A stretch of 46,232 nucleotides of DNA from JAGLQA01 sp023135565 (GCA_030639305.1 DAOWCY010000031.1:1-46232), one strand, 5' to 3'. Positions 16,190-23,867 are shown, numbered from the stretch's first letter. Notes: generated by a model from the letters alone, not told the origin. Made by a program: numbers and translations.

Positions 16190-17926
16190 ATGGCAAAAGT
16201 ATTACTGGAAAGAATCGGTTCCGCCGTTGAAAACTTCATGGACCCCCAGGAGTATGAAAAAAACCTGGAATATATGCAGAAAGTGAATAGTTCATATACA
16301 GAAAAACGGGAAGAAGTCAAAGCCGGATGGGGTGAAGAATATGTCGCCCGGGTGCACAAAAAAGGCAAAATGACCACCTGGGAACGAATCGACGCTTTGA
16401 AAGACCCCGGCAGTAAAGTTTATCCTATCGGCACTTTCGTGAACTACGGCCTGGAATTCGGTTCCGGCAAGAGCAAAAGAAAAGCCCCCGGTGCCGGTGT
16501 AGTCACAGCTTTTATAAAAATCGAAGGCAGGTATGCGGTAGTGATTGCCAACGACAATACCGTAGCCTCCGGTTCCTGGTGGCCCCTGACCCCGGAAAAA
16601 ATCGAAAGAGCCCAGGAAATAGCATTAAAGATGCGTATCCCCGTAGTTTATTTAATAGATTGCAGCGGCCTGTATTTACCCGAACAAGCCAAAACCTTTC
16701 CCGGCGGCATCGGAGCCGGTCATATTTTTAAGATGAACAGCCTGCTCAGCGCCGAGCAGGTGCCCCAGATAGCCGGTGTGTTCGGCGACTGTATCGCCGG
16801 AGGCGGTTACATGCCCATCATCAGCGACATAGTTTATATGACCGAACAAGCTTACATGGTGATTGCCGGAGCCGCCTTAGTCAAAGGCGGTAAAAGCCAG
16901 CACATCACCTCCCTCACTATCGGCGGTCCCGACGTGCACGTTCATCTCTCCAATTGCGCCGACTACCGCACCCCCGACGACCGCACCCTGCTTTTGAAAA
17001 TAAGAGAAGAAATGGCAAAACTGCCCTCCCCGGCGTTGGAATATTACCGTTTCGGCATGGACCCCGCCCCTCCCCTATTCAACCCCGCGGAGATCGAAGG
17101 TATTTTCCCCATCGACTACCGCGTCACCTATGAAGTGCGCCAGGTGATTGCCCGGTTGGTGGATAACTCTCTTTTCTGGGAATTTTTCCCCGGCAAAGGC
17201 AAAGAGATCGTCTGCGGCATAGGCCGCGTAAACGGGTTGTACACCGGTTTTATAGCCAACAACCAGGTGCTCTCCGATCACCCGCTACACAAAGACGCCA
17301 AAAGGCCCGGCGGTATTCTTTACCAGGCCGGTATTGCCAAGATGACCACTTTTGCCAGGGCCTGCGACAGCGACGGCATTCCCTTAGTCTGGCTGCAGGA
17401 CGTAGGCGGTTTCGACATCGGCCCCGAAGCGGAAAACATGGGCTTATTAGGATACGGTTCCAATCTTATTTACGGCAACTCCACTATCTCCATACCGGTG
17501 ATAACCATCCTGCTGCGTAAAGCCTCGGGCGCCGGTTACTATGCCATGTTCGGCAGGCCCTATGATCCCATAGTGCAGTTATCTACGCCCCTGACCAGGC
17601 TGGCCGTCATGGAAGGCCGCACCCTGGCCATCGGCACCTACCGCACGAAGTTGGATGACGACTTTAATATTATTTCTACCGGCCAGGAAGAGCATGACAG
17701 CATCAAAAAGGGCATGGAAGAAGTGGAACGCCGCATTACTAACGATATGGACCCCATACTTTCGGCCCGACAGTTGGACACCGACGAGATTGTTTTCTTA
17801 GGCGAGCTGCGCCCTTATTTAGAGACCATGATCGAAATGTCATACCACAGCACCGGTTATAGAAGGATAAAGAACCCGCGTATATGGTCGATGCATGATA
17901 TTAACGTATTGTATGGAGACAGGTAA
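16190..17926 (+). CDS. carboxyltransferase subunit, glutaconyl-CoA decarboxylase alpha-like
   Basis: A 578-residue carboxyltransferase with two crotonase-like halves: WERIDALKDPGS and GGGYMPIISD in the first, IPLVWLQDVGGFDIG and LLRKASGAGYYAMFG in the second. Length and features such as VIARLVDNSLFWEF are closer to GcdA of glutaconyl-CoA decarboxylase (about 587 residues) than to ordinary PccB/MccB proteins of about 530. No membrane decarboxylase (GcdB) or gamma/delta gene is nearby, while a biotin carboxylase is, so I infer an ATP-dependent soluble carboxylase acting on 3-methylcrotonyl-CoA or, less likely, glutaconyl-CoA. Start ATG 16190 lies 4 bases after the upstream stop. Confidence 0.88.
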   Translation: MAKVLLERIGSAVENFMDPQEYEKNLEYMQKVNSSYTEKREEVKAGWGEEYVARVHKKGKMTTWERIDALKDPGSKVYPIGTFVNYGLEFGSGKSKRKAPGAGVVTAFIKIEGRYAVVIANDNTVASGSWWPLTPEKIERAQEIALKMRIPVVYLIDCSGLYLPEQAKTFPGGIGAGHIFKMNSLLSAEQVPQIAGVFGDCIAGGGYMPIISDIVYMTEQAYMVIAGAALVKGGKSQHITSLTIGGPDVHVHLSNCADYRTPDDRTLLLKIREEMAKLPSPALEYYRFGMDPAPPLFNPAEIEGIFPIDYRVTYEVRQVIARLVDNSLFWEFFPGKGKEIVCGIGRVNGLYTGFIANNQVLSDHPLHKDAKRPGGILYQAGIAKMTTFARACDSDGIPLVWLQDVGGFDIGPEAENMGLLGYGSNLIYGNSTISIPVITILLRKASGAGYYAMFGRPYDPIVQLSTPLTRLAVMEGRTLAIGTYRTKLDDDFNIISTGQEEHDSIKKGMEEVERRITNDMDPILSARQLDTDEIVFLGELRPYLETMIEMSYHSTGYRRIKNPRIWSMHDINVLYGDR

Positions 17927-17927
17927 A

Positions 17928-18509
17928 ATGACCTCGCTAAAAACCTTAATAGAAACTGAAAATTCGGGACACGTAGTTCTTTCCCCCGCGGTAGGTAATT
18001 TTTCCATGGCGCACAAGAGCGGCGTTTTTCTTGGGCCCGGTGCATTTGTGGGCCGGCTGCGGGTGTTGAACTCTTATTATGACCTTTACTTACCGGCAAA
18101 AATGCAAGGACTGGTAGAAGTAGATGACGGGCTTGACTGGATAATCCCCGTGGCTTACGGCCAGGAGTTGTTTCGCCTGGATCAGCAGCAGTTGGCCGGA
18201 GCCGGAGAAGATGCCGGCGCCGGGCAGAGCGGCAAAGACGCCGGTTCCCAACCTGAAGAAGGATATGTAGTCACGGCTTTTACCAACGGTATTTTTTACA
18301 GCAAGCCCTCGCCTGACGCGCCTCCGTTCGTAAGCGAAGGCGAGCGGGTGGAAAAAGGCAAAGCTTTAGGATTAATCGAAGTCATGAAAACTTTTAACCG
18401 GATATTGTTTCAAGGCACGGACCAGGGTGATTCCGGTATCATCAAGAAAGTTTATGTCGAAGATTCGGAAGAGGTCAAATCCGGTCAACCATTATTTTTA
18501 ATAGAATAA
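17928..18509 (+). CDS. biotin carrier protein with two biotinyl-like domains
   Basis: A 193-residue protein. The C-terminal biotinyl domain (about 112-193) carries LIEVMKTFNR with Lys154 as the expected biotinylation site, with Val replacing the usual Ala of EAMK. Residues about 14-85 look like a second, degenerate barrel-sandwich domain with AKMQG around Lys58, whose modification is uncertain. A Gly/Ala/Asp-rich linker (about 89-110) joins them. ATG 17928 begins one base after the carboxyltransferase stop and follows a GGAG-like site; an upstream in-frame ATG at 17895 lies inside the previous gene. It carries carboxybiotin between the two enzyme subunits. Confidence 0.85.
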   Translation: MTSLKTLIETENSGHVVLSPAVGNFSMAHKSGVFLGPGAFVGRLRVLNSYYDLYLPAKMQGLVEVDDGLDWIIPVAYGQELFRLDQQQLAGAGEDAGAGQSGKDAGSQPEEGYVVTAFTNGIFYSKPSPDAPPFVSEGERVEKGKALGLIEVMKTFNRILFQGTDQGDSGIIKKVYVEDSEEVKSGQPLFLIE

Positions 18510-18512
18510 CCC

Positions 18513-18609
18513 CACTCGCGTGGGGGGGCAATAAGCGGCTTCGCCGCAAAGGAGCGCTTTGAATTTTAAATTATCAAAAGTTTGGCCCCCGGCAGGGCTG
18601 CCGGAGGCA
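18513..18609 (+). repeat. composite palindromic repeat
   Basis: CCCACTCGCGTGGG stem, then GCGGCTTCGCCGC stem, GGAGCGCTTTGAATTTTAAA linker, and the 34-bp core 18576-18609 (AAAAGTTTGGCC...GCCGGAGGCA). It has the same modules as 11055-11242 in opposite orientation and sits between the carrier gene and the dehydrogenase gene. Confidence 0.75.
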
Positions 18610-18627
18610 AGTTAAGGAGGTTTATTG

Positions 18628-19791
18628 ATGTCTTTGAATTATGATTTACCTGAAGAAGCACAAATGATACGGGACAGTGTCAGGGAGTTTGCTGAAGAAG
18701 TGATCAAACCCCGGGCCAAAGAGCTCGATGATAAAGAAGAGTTTTCCCCTGAAATAACCAAACAGATGGGTGAATTAGGATTATTCGGATTTACCGTACC
18801 CGAGGAATACGGCGGCAATGGTGTCGGTTATTTGCCTTACGTGGTAGCCGTAGAAGAGATAGCCCGGGTGGATGGTTCTCAAGCAGCCACGGTTGCCGCG
18901 CACAATTCTTTAGGGATTGGGCCGTTGAACTATTTTGCCAATGAAGAGCAGAAGAAAAAATACCTGCCGCCCATATGCAGCGGTGAGAAAGTATGGGGTT
19001 TCGGTCTTACCGAACCGGACGCCGGTTCCGATGCCGGAGGCACCAAGACTACCGCGGTTGAAGACGGCGGCGACTGGGTAATCAACGGCGCCAAGATGTT
19101 TATTACCAACGGCTCTACCGACTACAGTTTAGGCAGCACGGTGCAGGCCATCAGCGGTAAAAGGCCCGACGGCAAGAAAGAGTACACCTGCTTTATCGTA
19201 GAAAACGGCACCCCCGGTTTCGTAACCAAAACCATGCATGAAAAGATGTTATGGCGGGCCTCGATCACCTCGGAACTTTACTTCGACGACTGCCGCGTCC
19301 CCGCGGAGAATATATTAGGCAAGCGCGGTGAAGGTTTCCGCCAGATGCTGGCTACATTGGACCGGGGCCGGTTATCTATTGCCGCCATGGGTTTAGGCTG
19401 CGCCCAGGGCGCCTATGAAATGGCTTTAACGTATGCCAAAGAGCGCAAACAGTTCGACCAGTCTATTTCTACATTCCAGGTGAATGCTTTTAAGCTGGCC
19501 GACATGGACATGGAGATCGAGTGCGCCCGGAACCTGCTTTACAAAGCCGCCTGGTTATGCGACCAGGGGCGGCCTTTCGGTAAGTTGGCGGCCATGGCTA
19601 AACTATATTGTGCTGAAGTGGCTCATCATTGCTGTAATCATGCCGTTCAGTTGCACGGCGGTTATGGTTTAATGAAAGAGTATGACGTAGAGCGATTTTA
19701 CCGGGATCAGAAAATCCTGGAGATCGGTGAAGGCACGTCGGAGATTTGCCGGTTGGTGATTTCCCGTTACATCGGCTGTTATGATGTGTAG
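18628..19791 (+). CDS. acyl-CoA dehydrogenase (isovaleryl-CoA dehydrogenase-like by context)
   Basis: A 387-residue acyl-CoA dehydrogenase with FGLTEPDAGSDAGG, QLHGGYGLMKEYDVERFYRD and the Glu-containing EIGEGTSEI near the C-terminus. ATG 18628 is preceded by AAGGAGG at 18614-18620; a TTG three bases upstream is in frame but less likely. It lies between a carboxylase gene set and a methylglutaconyl-CoA hydratase-like gene, the order expected for oxidation of isovaleryl-CoA in leucine breakdown. Glutaryl-CoA dehydrogenase would normally be recognisably different, but substrate assignment remains contextual. Confidence 0.9.
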   Translation: MSLNYDLPEEAQMIRDSVREFAEEVIKPRAKELDDKEEFSPEITKQMGELGLFGFTVPEEYGGNGVGYLPYVVAVEEIARVDGSQAATVAAHNSLGIGPLNYFANEEQKKKYLPPICSGEKVWGFGLTEPDAGSDAGGTKTTAVEDGGDWVINGAKMFITNGSTDYSLGSTVQAISGKRPDGKKEYTCFIVENGTPGFVTKTMHEKMLWRASITSELYFDDCRVPAENILGKRGEGFRQMLATLDRGRLSIAAMGLGCAQGAYEMALTYAKERKQFDQSISTFQVNAFKLADMDMEIECARNLLYKAAWLCDQGRPFGKLAAMAKLYCAEVAHHCCNHAVQLHGGYGLMKEYDVERFYRDQKILEIGEGTSEICRLVISRYIGCYDV

Positions 19792-19852
19792 CCCCGCAAC
19801 GCAGGAAGCCTATAGGGAGCGTTTTTCATGATAGAAAATCGTATCGCTCAAT

Positions 19853-19916
19853 AAAAGTTTTTTGGGGGGTCCAGGGGGGCGGTTTTTCAAAAAAGCCCCC
19901 CTGGTCGCCGAAGGCA
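19853..19916 (+). repeat. 64-bp palindromic element, subfamily B1 (intergenic copy)
   Basis: Begins AAAAGTTTTTTGGGGGG and ends GTCGCCGAAGGCA. A perfect 10-bp stem pairs CCAGGGGGGC (19871-19880) with GCCCCCCTGG (19895-19904). It is 62/64 identical to 41205-41268, which is inside a coding sequence. Confidence 0.85.
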
Positions 19917-19947
19917 TGGCCGTTTAAGACTGTATTAGGAGTAAAAA

Positions 19948-20748
19948 ATGATAAAAGAAAATTACGAAACGCTAAAATATGAGATCAAAAACCGGATTAT
20001 AACTATCTGGTTGAACCGGCCGCGGGTGCACAATGCGTTTAATATTACATTATTGACGGACCTGGTGGATATTTTGGGAGCAGTGGATAAAGATGAAGAC
20101 CTCAGGGTAGTGATTTTCACCGGTGCAGGGAAATCTTTTTCCGCCGGCGCTGATCTGAAATGGATGTCGGAGATCGTGGACTGTTCTTACGATGAGAACC
20201 TCAGAGACTCCGAAATGATCGCCCGGGTATTTTACAAAATATACACTCTCAGCAAACCGGTGATTGCGGCTATTAACGGCGGCACTTTCGGCGGAGGTAT
20301 GGGCTTTGTCGGCGCCTCGGACATCGTAGTGGCCTCCGACAAAGCCTTGTTTTCTCTTTCGGAAGTCAGGATCGGCGTTGTTCCCGCCTGTATTTCTCCT
20401 TACCTGATCAAAAAAGTAGGCGAAGGGTCTTTAAAAGAGTTGTTTATTTCCGGCATCCGTTTTTCGCCCGAAAAGGCGTTAGAGATCAAGCTGATCAATT
20501 ACGTAGTGCCCCATGACCAATTGTTGGAATTTGCTAACGAGAAAGCCGAAGGGCTTTTGTTATGTGGTCCTTATGCCATAGCCAAGTGCAAGGAGTTATT
20601 TTTGAAAGTGGGCGACATGAATCTCAAAGAGGCTTATAATTATACAGTTGATCTTATTGCCCGGCAGAGGATTGCCGAGGAAGCCCAGGAAGGGATGAAA
20701 GCTTTCTTAGAGAAGCGTAAACCCAGTTGGCACCCGAAAGAAGAGTAG
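19948..20748 (+). CDS. enoyl-CoA hydratase/isomerase, methylglutaconyl-CoA hydratase-like
   Basis: A 266-residue crotonase-fold enzyme. FSAGADLKWM and the oxyanion-hole region GGTFGGGMGFVGASDIV are conserved, and FSLSEVRIGVVPACISPYL is very like LiuC-type 3-methylglutaconyl-CoA hydratases of leucine catabolism as I remember them. Start ATG 19948 follows AGGAG. The gene closes the putative isovalerate module; a 3-hydroxy-3-methylglutaryl-CoA lyase, the next enzyme, is not in the window. A palindromic element and about 150 bases separate it from the dehydrogenase, so it may share the transcript. Confidence 0.88.
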   Translation: MIKENYETLKYEIKNRIITIWLNRPRVHNAFNITLLTDLVDILGAVDKDEDLRVVIFTGAGKSFSAGADLKWMSEIVDCSYDENLRDSEMIARVFYKIYTLSKPVIAAINGGTFGGGMGFVGASDIVVASDKALFSLSEVRIGVVPACISPYLIKKVGEGSLKELFISGIRFSPEKALEIKLINYVVPHDQLLEFANEKAEGLLLCGPYAIAKCKELFLKVGDMNLKEAYNYTVDLIARQRIAEEAQEGMKAFLEKRKPSWHPKEE

Positions 20749-20801
20749 GGCTGAGTTATGAATTATGAATTATAGTTTTTTCTTTGCCTAGTCTTTTCTT
20801 T

Positions 20802-20819
20802 GCCTGTCCCCTTTTTTTT
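20802..20819 (-). repeat. GGGGACAGGC motif copy (RAYT-associated?)
   Basis: GCCTGTCCCCTTTTTTTT, the reverse complement of the motif at 22211-22227. The pair brackets two toxin-antitoxin modules; a similar copy flanks the RAYT gene at 23815-23827. Confidence 0.5.
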
Positions 20820-20872
20820 CCCCCGCTCCTACTCTACTGGGCCGCAAAAATAGAATTCCCGAACTGGACCAG

Positions 20873-20901
20873 TTGACATATTCTAAATATGCAATTATAA
20901 T
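20873..20901 (+). promoter_or_regulatory. consensus promoter with internal palindromic operator for vapBC
   Basis: TTGACA (20873-20878), 17 bases, TATAAT (20896-20901), a full sigma70 consensus. The spacer contains the perfect inverted repeat CATATT-CTA-AATATG (20877-20891), well placed to be the autoregulatory operator of the RHH antitoxin. A GGAGG ribosome site follows before ATG 20919. Confidence 0.75.
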
Positions 20902-20918
20902 ATATACCGGAGGTAAGC

Positions 20919-21128
20919 ATGAGAGCTACATTAAATATTCCTGATACCTTGATTAACGATCTAATAGTCGAGACAGGTGAAAAAAACAAAACCCGCTTGA
21001 TAAAAACCGCTCTTGAAGAGATGCTGAGAGCAGTTAGACGAAAAAAACTGATCAATTTGTGCGGAAAAATAGACCTGGACATAACAGTAGAGGAACTGAT
21101 AAAAGAAAGAGAGCAGGACATGATATGA
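20919..21128 (+). CDS. vapB: VapB-type ribbon-helix-helix antitoxin
   Basis: A 69-residue antitoxin. The N-terminus (MRATLNIPDTLINDLIVETG) is the beta-strand plus helix of a short RHH DNA-binding domain like the VapB family PF09957. The rest (RKKLINLCGKIDLDI...) is the flexible toxin-neutralising tail. GGAGG lies 7 bases upstream. Its stop overlaps the toxin start (ATGA), the classic coupling of type II modules. It should bind the toxin and repress at the palindrome in its promoter. Confidence 0.85.
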   Translation: MRATLNIPDTLINDLIVETGEKNKTRLIKTALEEMLRAVRRKKLINLCGKIDLDITVEELIKEREQDMI

Positions 21129-21526
21129 AGAAGAAATATATGATAGACGCCAGTGTCTGGATAGAATTTTTTAGAGATAAAAACTTTGCTTTGACCTCCC
21201 TGGTCAAAGACTTAATGGAAAAAGATGTGGTTTATATAAACGGGATCGTTCAGACCGAACTCTTAAAAGGAGCAAAGTCGGAAAAAAATTACCGTTCTTT
21301 GAGAAACAACTTTAATGGCCTGCATTTCTTAGAAATAGATAGGGAATTATTCGATTCTATTTCCGATGCTGCTTATAAACTAAGAAAAAAAGGGATAACT
21401 GTCCCTTTAGCCGACCTGATCATTGCTGTCCAATGTGTTGAGAATCATCTAACCTTAATCGAAAACGATAAACACTTCGAGCTCATCAAACAGCATCTCG
21501 ATTTGAACTTACACCGGATGCCATGA
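21125..21526 (+). CDS. vapC: VapC-type PIN-domain RNase toxin
   Basis: A 133-residue PIN ribonuclease. The acidic metal-binding residues are all present: Asp8 in MIDASVW, Glu45 in QTELLKG, Asp97 in PLADLII and Asp115 in ENDKHF. ATG 21125 overlaps the antitoxin stop by 4 bases; a longer open frame from 21059 only reads the antitoxin in another frame. It probably cleaves tRNA or rRNA when unneutralised. The module looks intact, with its own strong promoter. Confidence 0.88.
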   Translation: MKKKYMIDASVWIEFFRDKNFALTSLVKDLMEKDVVYINGIVQTELLKGAKSEKNYRSLRNNFNGLHFLEIDRELFDSISDAAYKLRKKGITVPLADLIIAVQCVENHLTLIENDKHFELIKQHLDLNLHRMP

Positions 21527-21580
21527 GTGTCTTATTTTAATTCAGAGACTCCGGGGATACTGAAGGGTTATTGGAGTCTA

Positions 21581-21993
21581 CTACTTTTCTTTATATGGAT
21601 CCCGGATTAATAACCTATCTTCGATTAATTGGTTGTGCTGTAGATCCTCGGTATATATGATTGAACAATCATTTTCAAGAGCAGCGGAAATACTCAAACT
21701 ATCCCAAAAAGAAAGACGGTATCTTTCCGAAATCTCAAATCCATTCAATACGATTCTATCATTTACCGGTACAACTTCGCAGTTCCGGATCAGGATCAGG
21801 GTCTTTCCGATCTCAAAAGCTTCATTCTTGGACATCTTTAATTTTTTGAGGGAAACATTCACTACCTCATTAACGACTTGAGCGCTGATAGTGGGGTAAT
21901 GTTTCAATAAATCTACAGACATTTTTTTTTTACTTCATCTCTTCCTAAGGAGTAAATGACCACATTCGAATCTAAAAATATTTTATCTCTCAT
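21581..21993 (-). pseudogene. PIN-domain toxin split by a frameshift at an A10 run
   Basis: From ATG 21993 the frame reads MRDKIFLDSNVVIYSLGRDE and stops at 21913-21915. A second frame (21922-21581, starting MSVDLLKHYP) supplies the rest of a PIN domain, including FWDSLSISAALE and IYTEDLQHNQ. The two join at ten consecutive A on the coding strand (21931-21922); eight or eleven A would restore one protein of about 136 residues. It may be a true pseudogene, a homopolymer sequencing error, or a site of transcriptional/translational slippage. The start overlaps the upstream antitoxin by 11 bases, confirming the gene order. Confidence 0.8.
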
Positions 21994-22192
21994 GAAGCTC
22001 TGCTCTATCGAAGACTAAACCTGACAGATCGTAATTATACCGGGAAAAAAATTCGTCTAATTCGTTTTTTTCTTTTTTTGTTTCTTTTTCCCTGATGATG
22101 ATTTCCACATCCTTTCCTAAAAGGTGCGGCGGTATTTCTATTTCCAATAATTGGCCTGCTGCTTGAATCTCTTTTTTTACCATAAAACTCAT
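21983..22192 (-). CDS. antitoxin partner of the frameshifted PIN toxin
   Basis: A 69-residue protein (or 66 from the second Met at 22183). The first half (EIQAAGQLLEIEIPPHLLGKDVEIII) is beta-rich. The C-terminus YDLSGLVFDRAELHER is the short peptide that typically ends antitoxins of PIN pairs. No Shine-Dalgarno is visible before either Met, and a GGGGACAGGC element and purine tract begin about 20 bases upstream, so the native 5' region may have been displaced. It overlaps the toxin start by 11 bases. Confidence 0.7.
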   Translation of the reverse strand: MSFMVKKEIQAAGQLLEIEIPPHLLGKDVEIIIREKETKKEKNELDEFFSRYNYDLSGLVFDRAELHER

Positions 22193-22210
22193 TTTTTGGA
22201 AAAAAAGGGA

Positions 22211-22227
22211 AAAAAAGGGGACAGGCC
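22211..22227 (+). repeat. GGGGACAGGC motif, left flank of RAYT unit
   Basis: AAAAAAGGGGACAGGCC; inverted relative to GCCTGTCCCCTTT at 23815-23827 on the other side of the transposase. GGAC is a tetranucleotide often found at RAYT-linked REPs. Confidence 0.5.
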
Positions 22228-22315
22228 AGAAAGAAGGAAGAAGGAGGAAGAAGGAGGAAGAAGGAAGGAAGAGAAGAGAGAGAAGAGCCAGAAGGGCCAG
22301 AAGAGGGCCACTAAG
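22228..22315 (+). repeat. polypurine tract with GAAGAAGGAG-like repeats
   Basis: About 85 bases almost entirely A and G, with imperfect repeats of AGAAGGAGGA followed by CCAGAAGGGCCAGAAGAGGGCC. It is low complexity and could form a triplex. Confidence 0.6.
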
Positions 22316-22607
22316 TTAAGGTTAGGTGATCATGAGCACGAGGTATATATTTCTAAAACATGGAACATAGGAAGGAAGAGGCAAACCCAAAAGGGAATAT
22401 TTCCCGGCAAAATATTTTTTCACAATCCTGAAAACATCTTAGTTAATATAGGCGATTATCTGCTTTTCCGTCTTTCCCCTCTTTCTCGATTTTTTCCCTA
22501 AAGTGCCAAATAGCATAGTGGTATCTACAGGAGGTAATAATTGTCGGGAAATATAGATGGTTTTTTTCTCAAACTTGTCCTAAAGAAACGCTTATAACTC
22601 TGCCCCA

Positions 22608-23591
22608 TCACATCCGCAGCACCCGCGTCGTATATAGAGAATTCCCTCCAATAAATGCCCGGGGGCGAATAAATTTACGATTAAAACTCTTCTGAATATC
22701 GGCAATAAATGAATGACTCCCTACAGCCAAACCTTCTGAAATATTCCTGACCCGGAAACGAAACTTATCTTCTATCCCGATCCTGCCATGAGAACTTACA
22801 ACATCATCTACCAGCGTAGGTGCAGTCACTGCCTCCCCCTCTTTCTCTAAACCACCGGAGAGATAAACAAACTTACGATAACGATAAAGGCTTTTCGTAA
22901 CTATGCGTTTGCCGGATGACTCTGATTGAGAAAAACCTCCGATATTATCATCCAATATATAAAGTAAAGTCAATAATTTTTTTGAACGGCCCGGATTTCT
23001 CACCCGCATACCCAGGCTGCACCAACGGTAGTCTTCCGGGCGTTCCACGATTCCCGCCCTTACCGGGTTCAGATCGATATAAGCACTGCAGGCCAACTGC
23101 GCTTCGTCCTTATCCACAATCACCCCTTTAAACCGGTCACTCCATAAATAACCTTTACGATCGTATTTCTTATTATACCAGCGGCTGAACGTCTGCTTTA
23201 ATTCCTGCACAAAACAGGAAATAGAACCCAGACGCCTGCGTAAACGTTCCACGCCTCCATCATCGTCCGGGATCAAACTGCCGTCCGATTCAAACGCCCC
23301 AGCAGGTGGATCCGCATTTTTTCCGTACATCGACCTGTAACGTTGATAAAGCTCTTTTTTCGACGCTTTCCCTGCTTCTAACTCCAAACCGGTAGCAAGA
23401 ATGTGGAAATGATTTCCCATTATGCAAAATGCGTGAATAGCAACAAAAAATCCGGATGCTAAGCGTTCCAGCAGTTTCAGGAAATATTCTTTTTCTTCCT
23501 CATGCAGGATGATTTCTGCGCCTACTATGCGGGATATCAAATGAAAAGAACCCACTTCTTGTGAAACCCATGCTCTTCTTGGTCTCGGCAT
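22608..23591 (-). CDS. REP-associated tyrosine transposase (Y1_Tnp / RAYT)
   Basis: A 327-residue HUH single-strand transposase-like protein. The HUH pair is His61/His63 in GNHFHIL; the catalytic Tyr is probably Tyr139 in FSRWYNKKY. DRKGYLWSDRFKGVIV and YIDLNPVRAGIVERPEDYRW are family hallmarks. The C-terminal 100 residues are longer than in short REP transposases. GGAGG precedes ATG 23591. It is flanked by inverted GGGGACAGGC motifs and, upstream, by hairpins including GACGGC-TTTT-GCCGTC (23672-23687). Such proteins are usually domesticated and mobilise or maintain palindromic repeats, which is notable given the many palindromes here, though sequence similarity between them and these flanks was not seen. 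Confidence 0.9.
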   Translation of the reverse strand: MPRPRRAWVSQEVGSFHLISRIVGAEIILHEEEKEYFLKLLERLASGFFVAIHAFCIMGNHFHILATGLELEAGKASKKELYQRYRSMYGKNADPPAGAFESDGSLIPDDDGGVERLRRRLGSISCFVQELKQTFSRWYNKKYDRKGYLWSDRFKGVIVDKDEAQLACSAYIDLNPVRAGIVERPEDYRWCSLGMRVRNPGRSKKLLTLLYILDDNIGGFSQSESSGKRIVTKSLYRYRKFVYLSGGLEKEGEAVTAPTLVDDVVSSHGRIGIEDKFRFRVRNISEGLAVGSHSFIADIQKSFNRKFIRPRAFIGGNSLYTTRVLRM

Positions 23592-23671
23592 AACAAACCT
23601 CCGAATGTAAATTAATTGCCAGGTATGTTATGTTTTCTCTCTTCCTGAACGTTTTTAAACGTCCTGTTCCG

Positions 23672-23687
23672 GACGGCTTTTGCCGTC
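23672..23687. terminator. GACGGC-TTTT-GCCGTC hairpin upstream of RAYT
   Basis: A perfect 6-bp stem with a 4-base loop, followed on the plus strand by TTGTTTTTATTG, so it could act as a rightward terminator. On the minus strand it lies in the RAYT upstream region next to GGACGTTTAAAAACGTTC and could instead be a transposase target hairpin. Confidence 0.35.
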
Positions 23688-23814
23688 TTGTTTTTATTGT
23701 TGGAAGTATATTCTTTCTTCCCGACAAGAGTAAATATTACGAAAATCGAAACAAAATGTCAAGTATAGTTTTTAAAAATTTTATTTTTCTCCCCGATTCC
23801 GATTCCGATTTCTT

Positions 23815-23827
23815 GCCTGTCCCCTTT
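23815..23827 (-). repeat. GGGGACAGGC motif, right flank of RAYT unit
   Basis: GCCTGTCCCCTTT, inverted relative to 22211-22227. It is preceded by a short GATTCC tandem (23795-23811) and followed by GGTTCCTGAGGTTCCTGA. Confidence 0.5.
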
Positions 23828-23867
23828 CCTGGTTCCTGAGGTTCCTGATTGATGGGGTGGTGATTAG

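Larger units (their letters stand above)
22193..22607. other. gene-free gap with purine tract
   Basis: Apart from the repeat motif at 22211-22227 and the purine tract at 22228-22315, the remaining 290 bases show no coding pattern I trust. A 116-codon frame through the region is a translation of the purine tract plus AT-rich DNA. Confidence 0.4.

Noticed and set aside
22151..22501. 116-codon open frame on the plus strand
   Set aside because: It translates the antitoxin's complement and a polypurine tract; the Lys/Glu/Arg run is a composition artefact.
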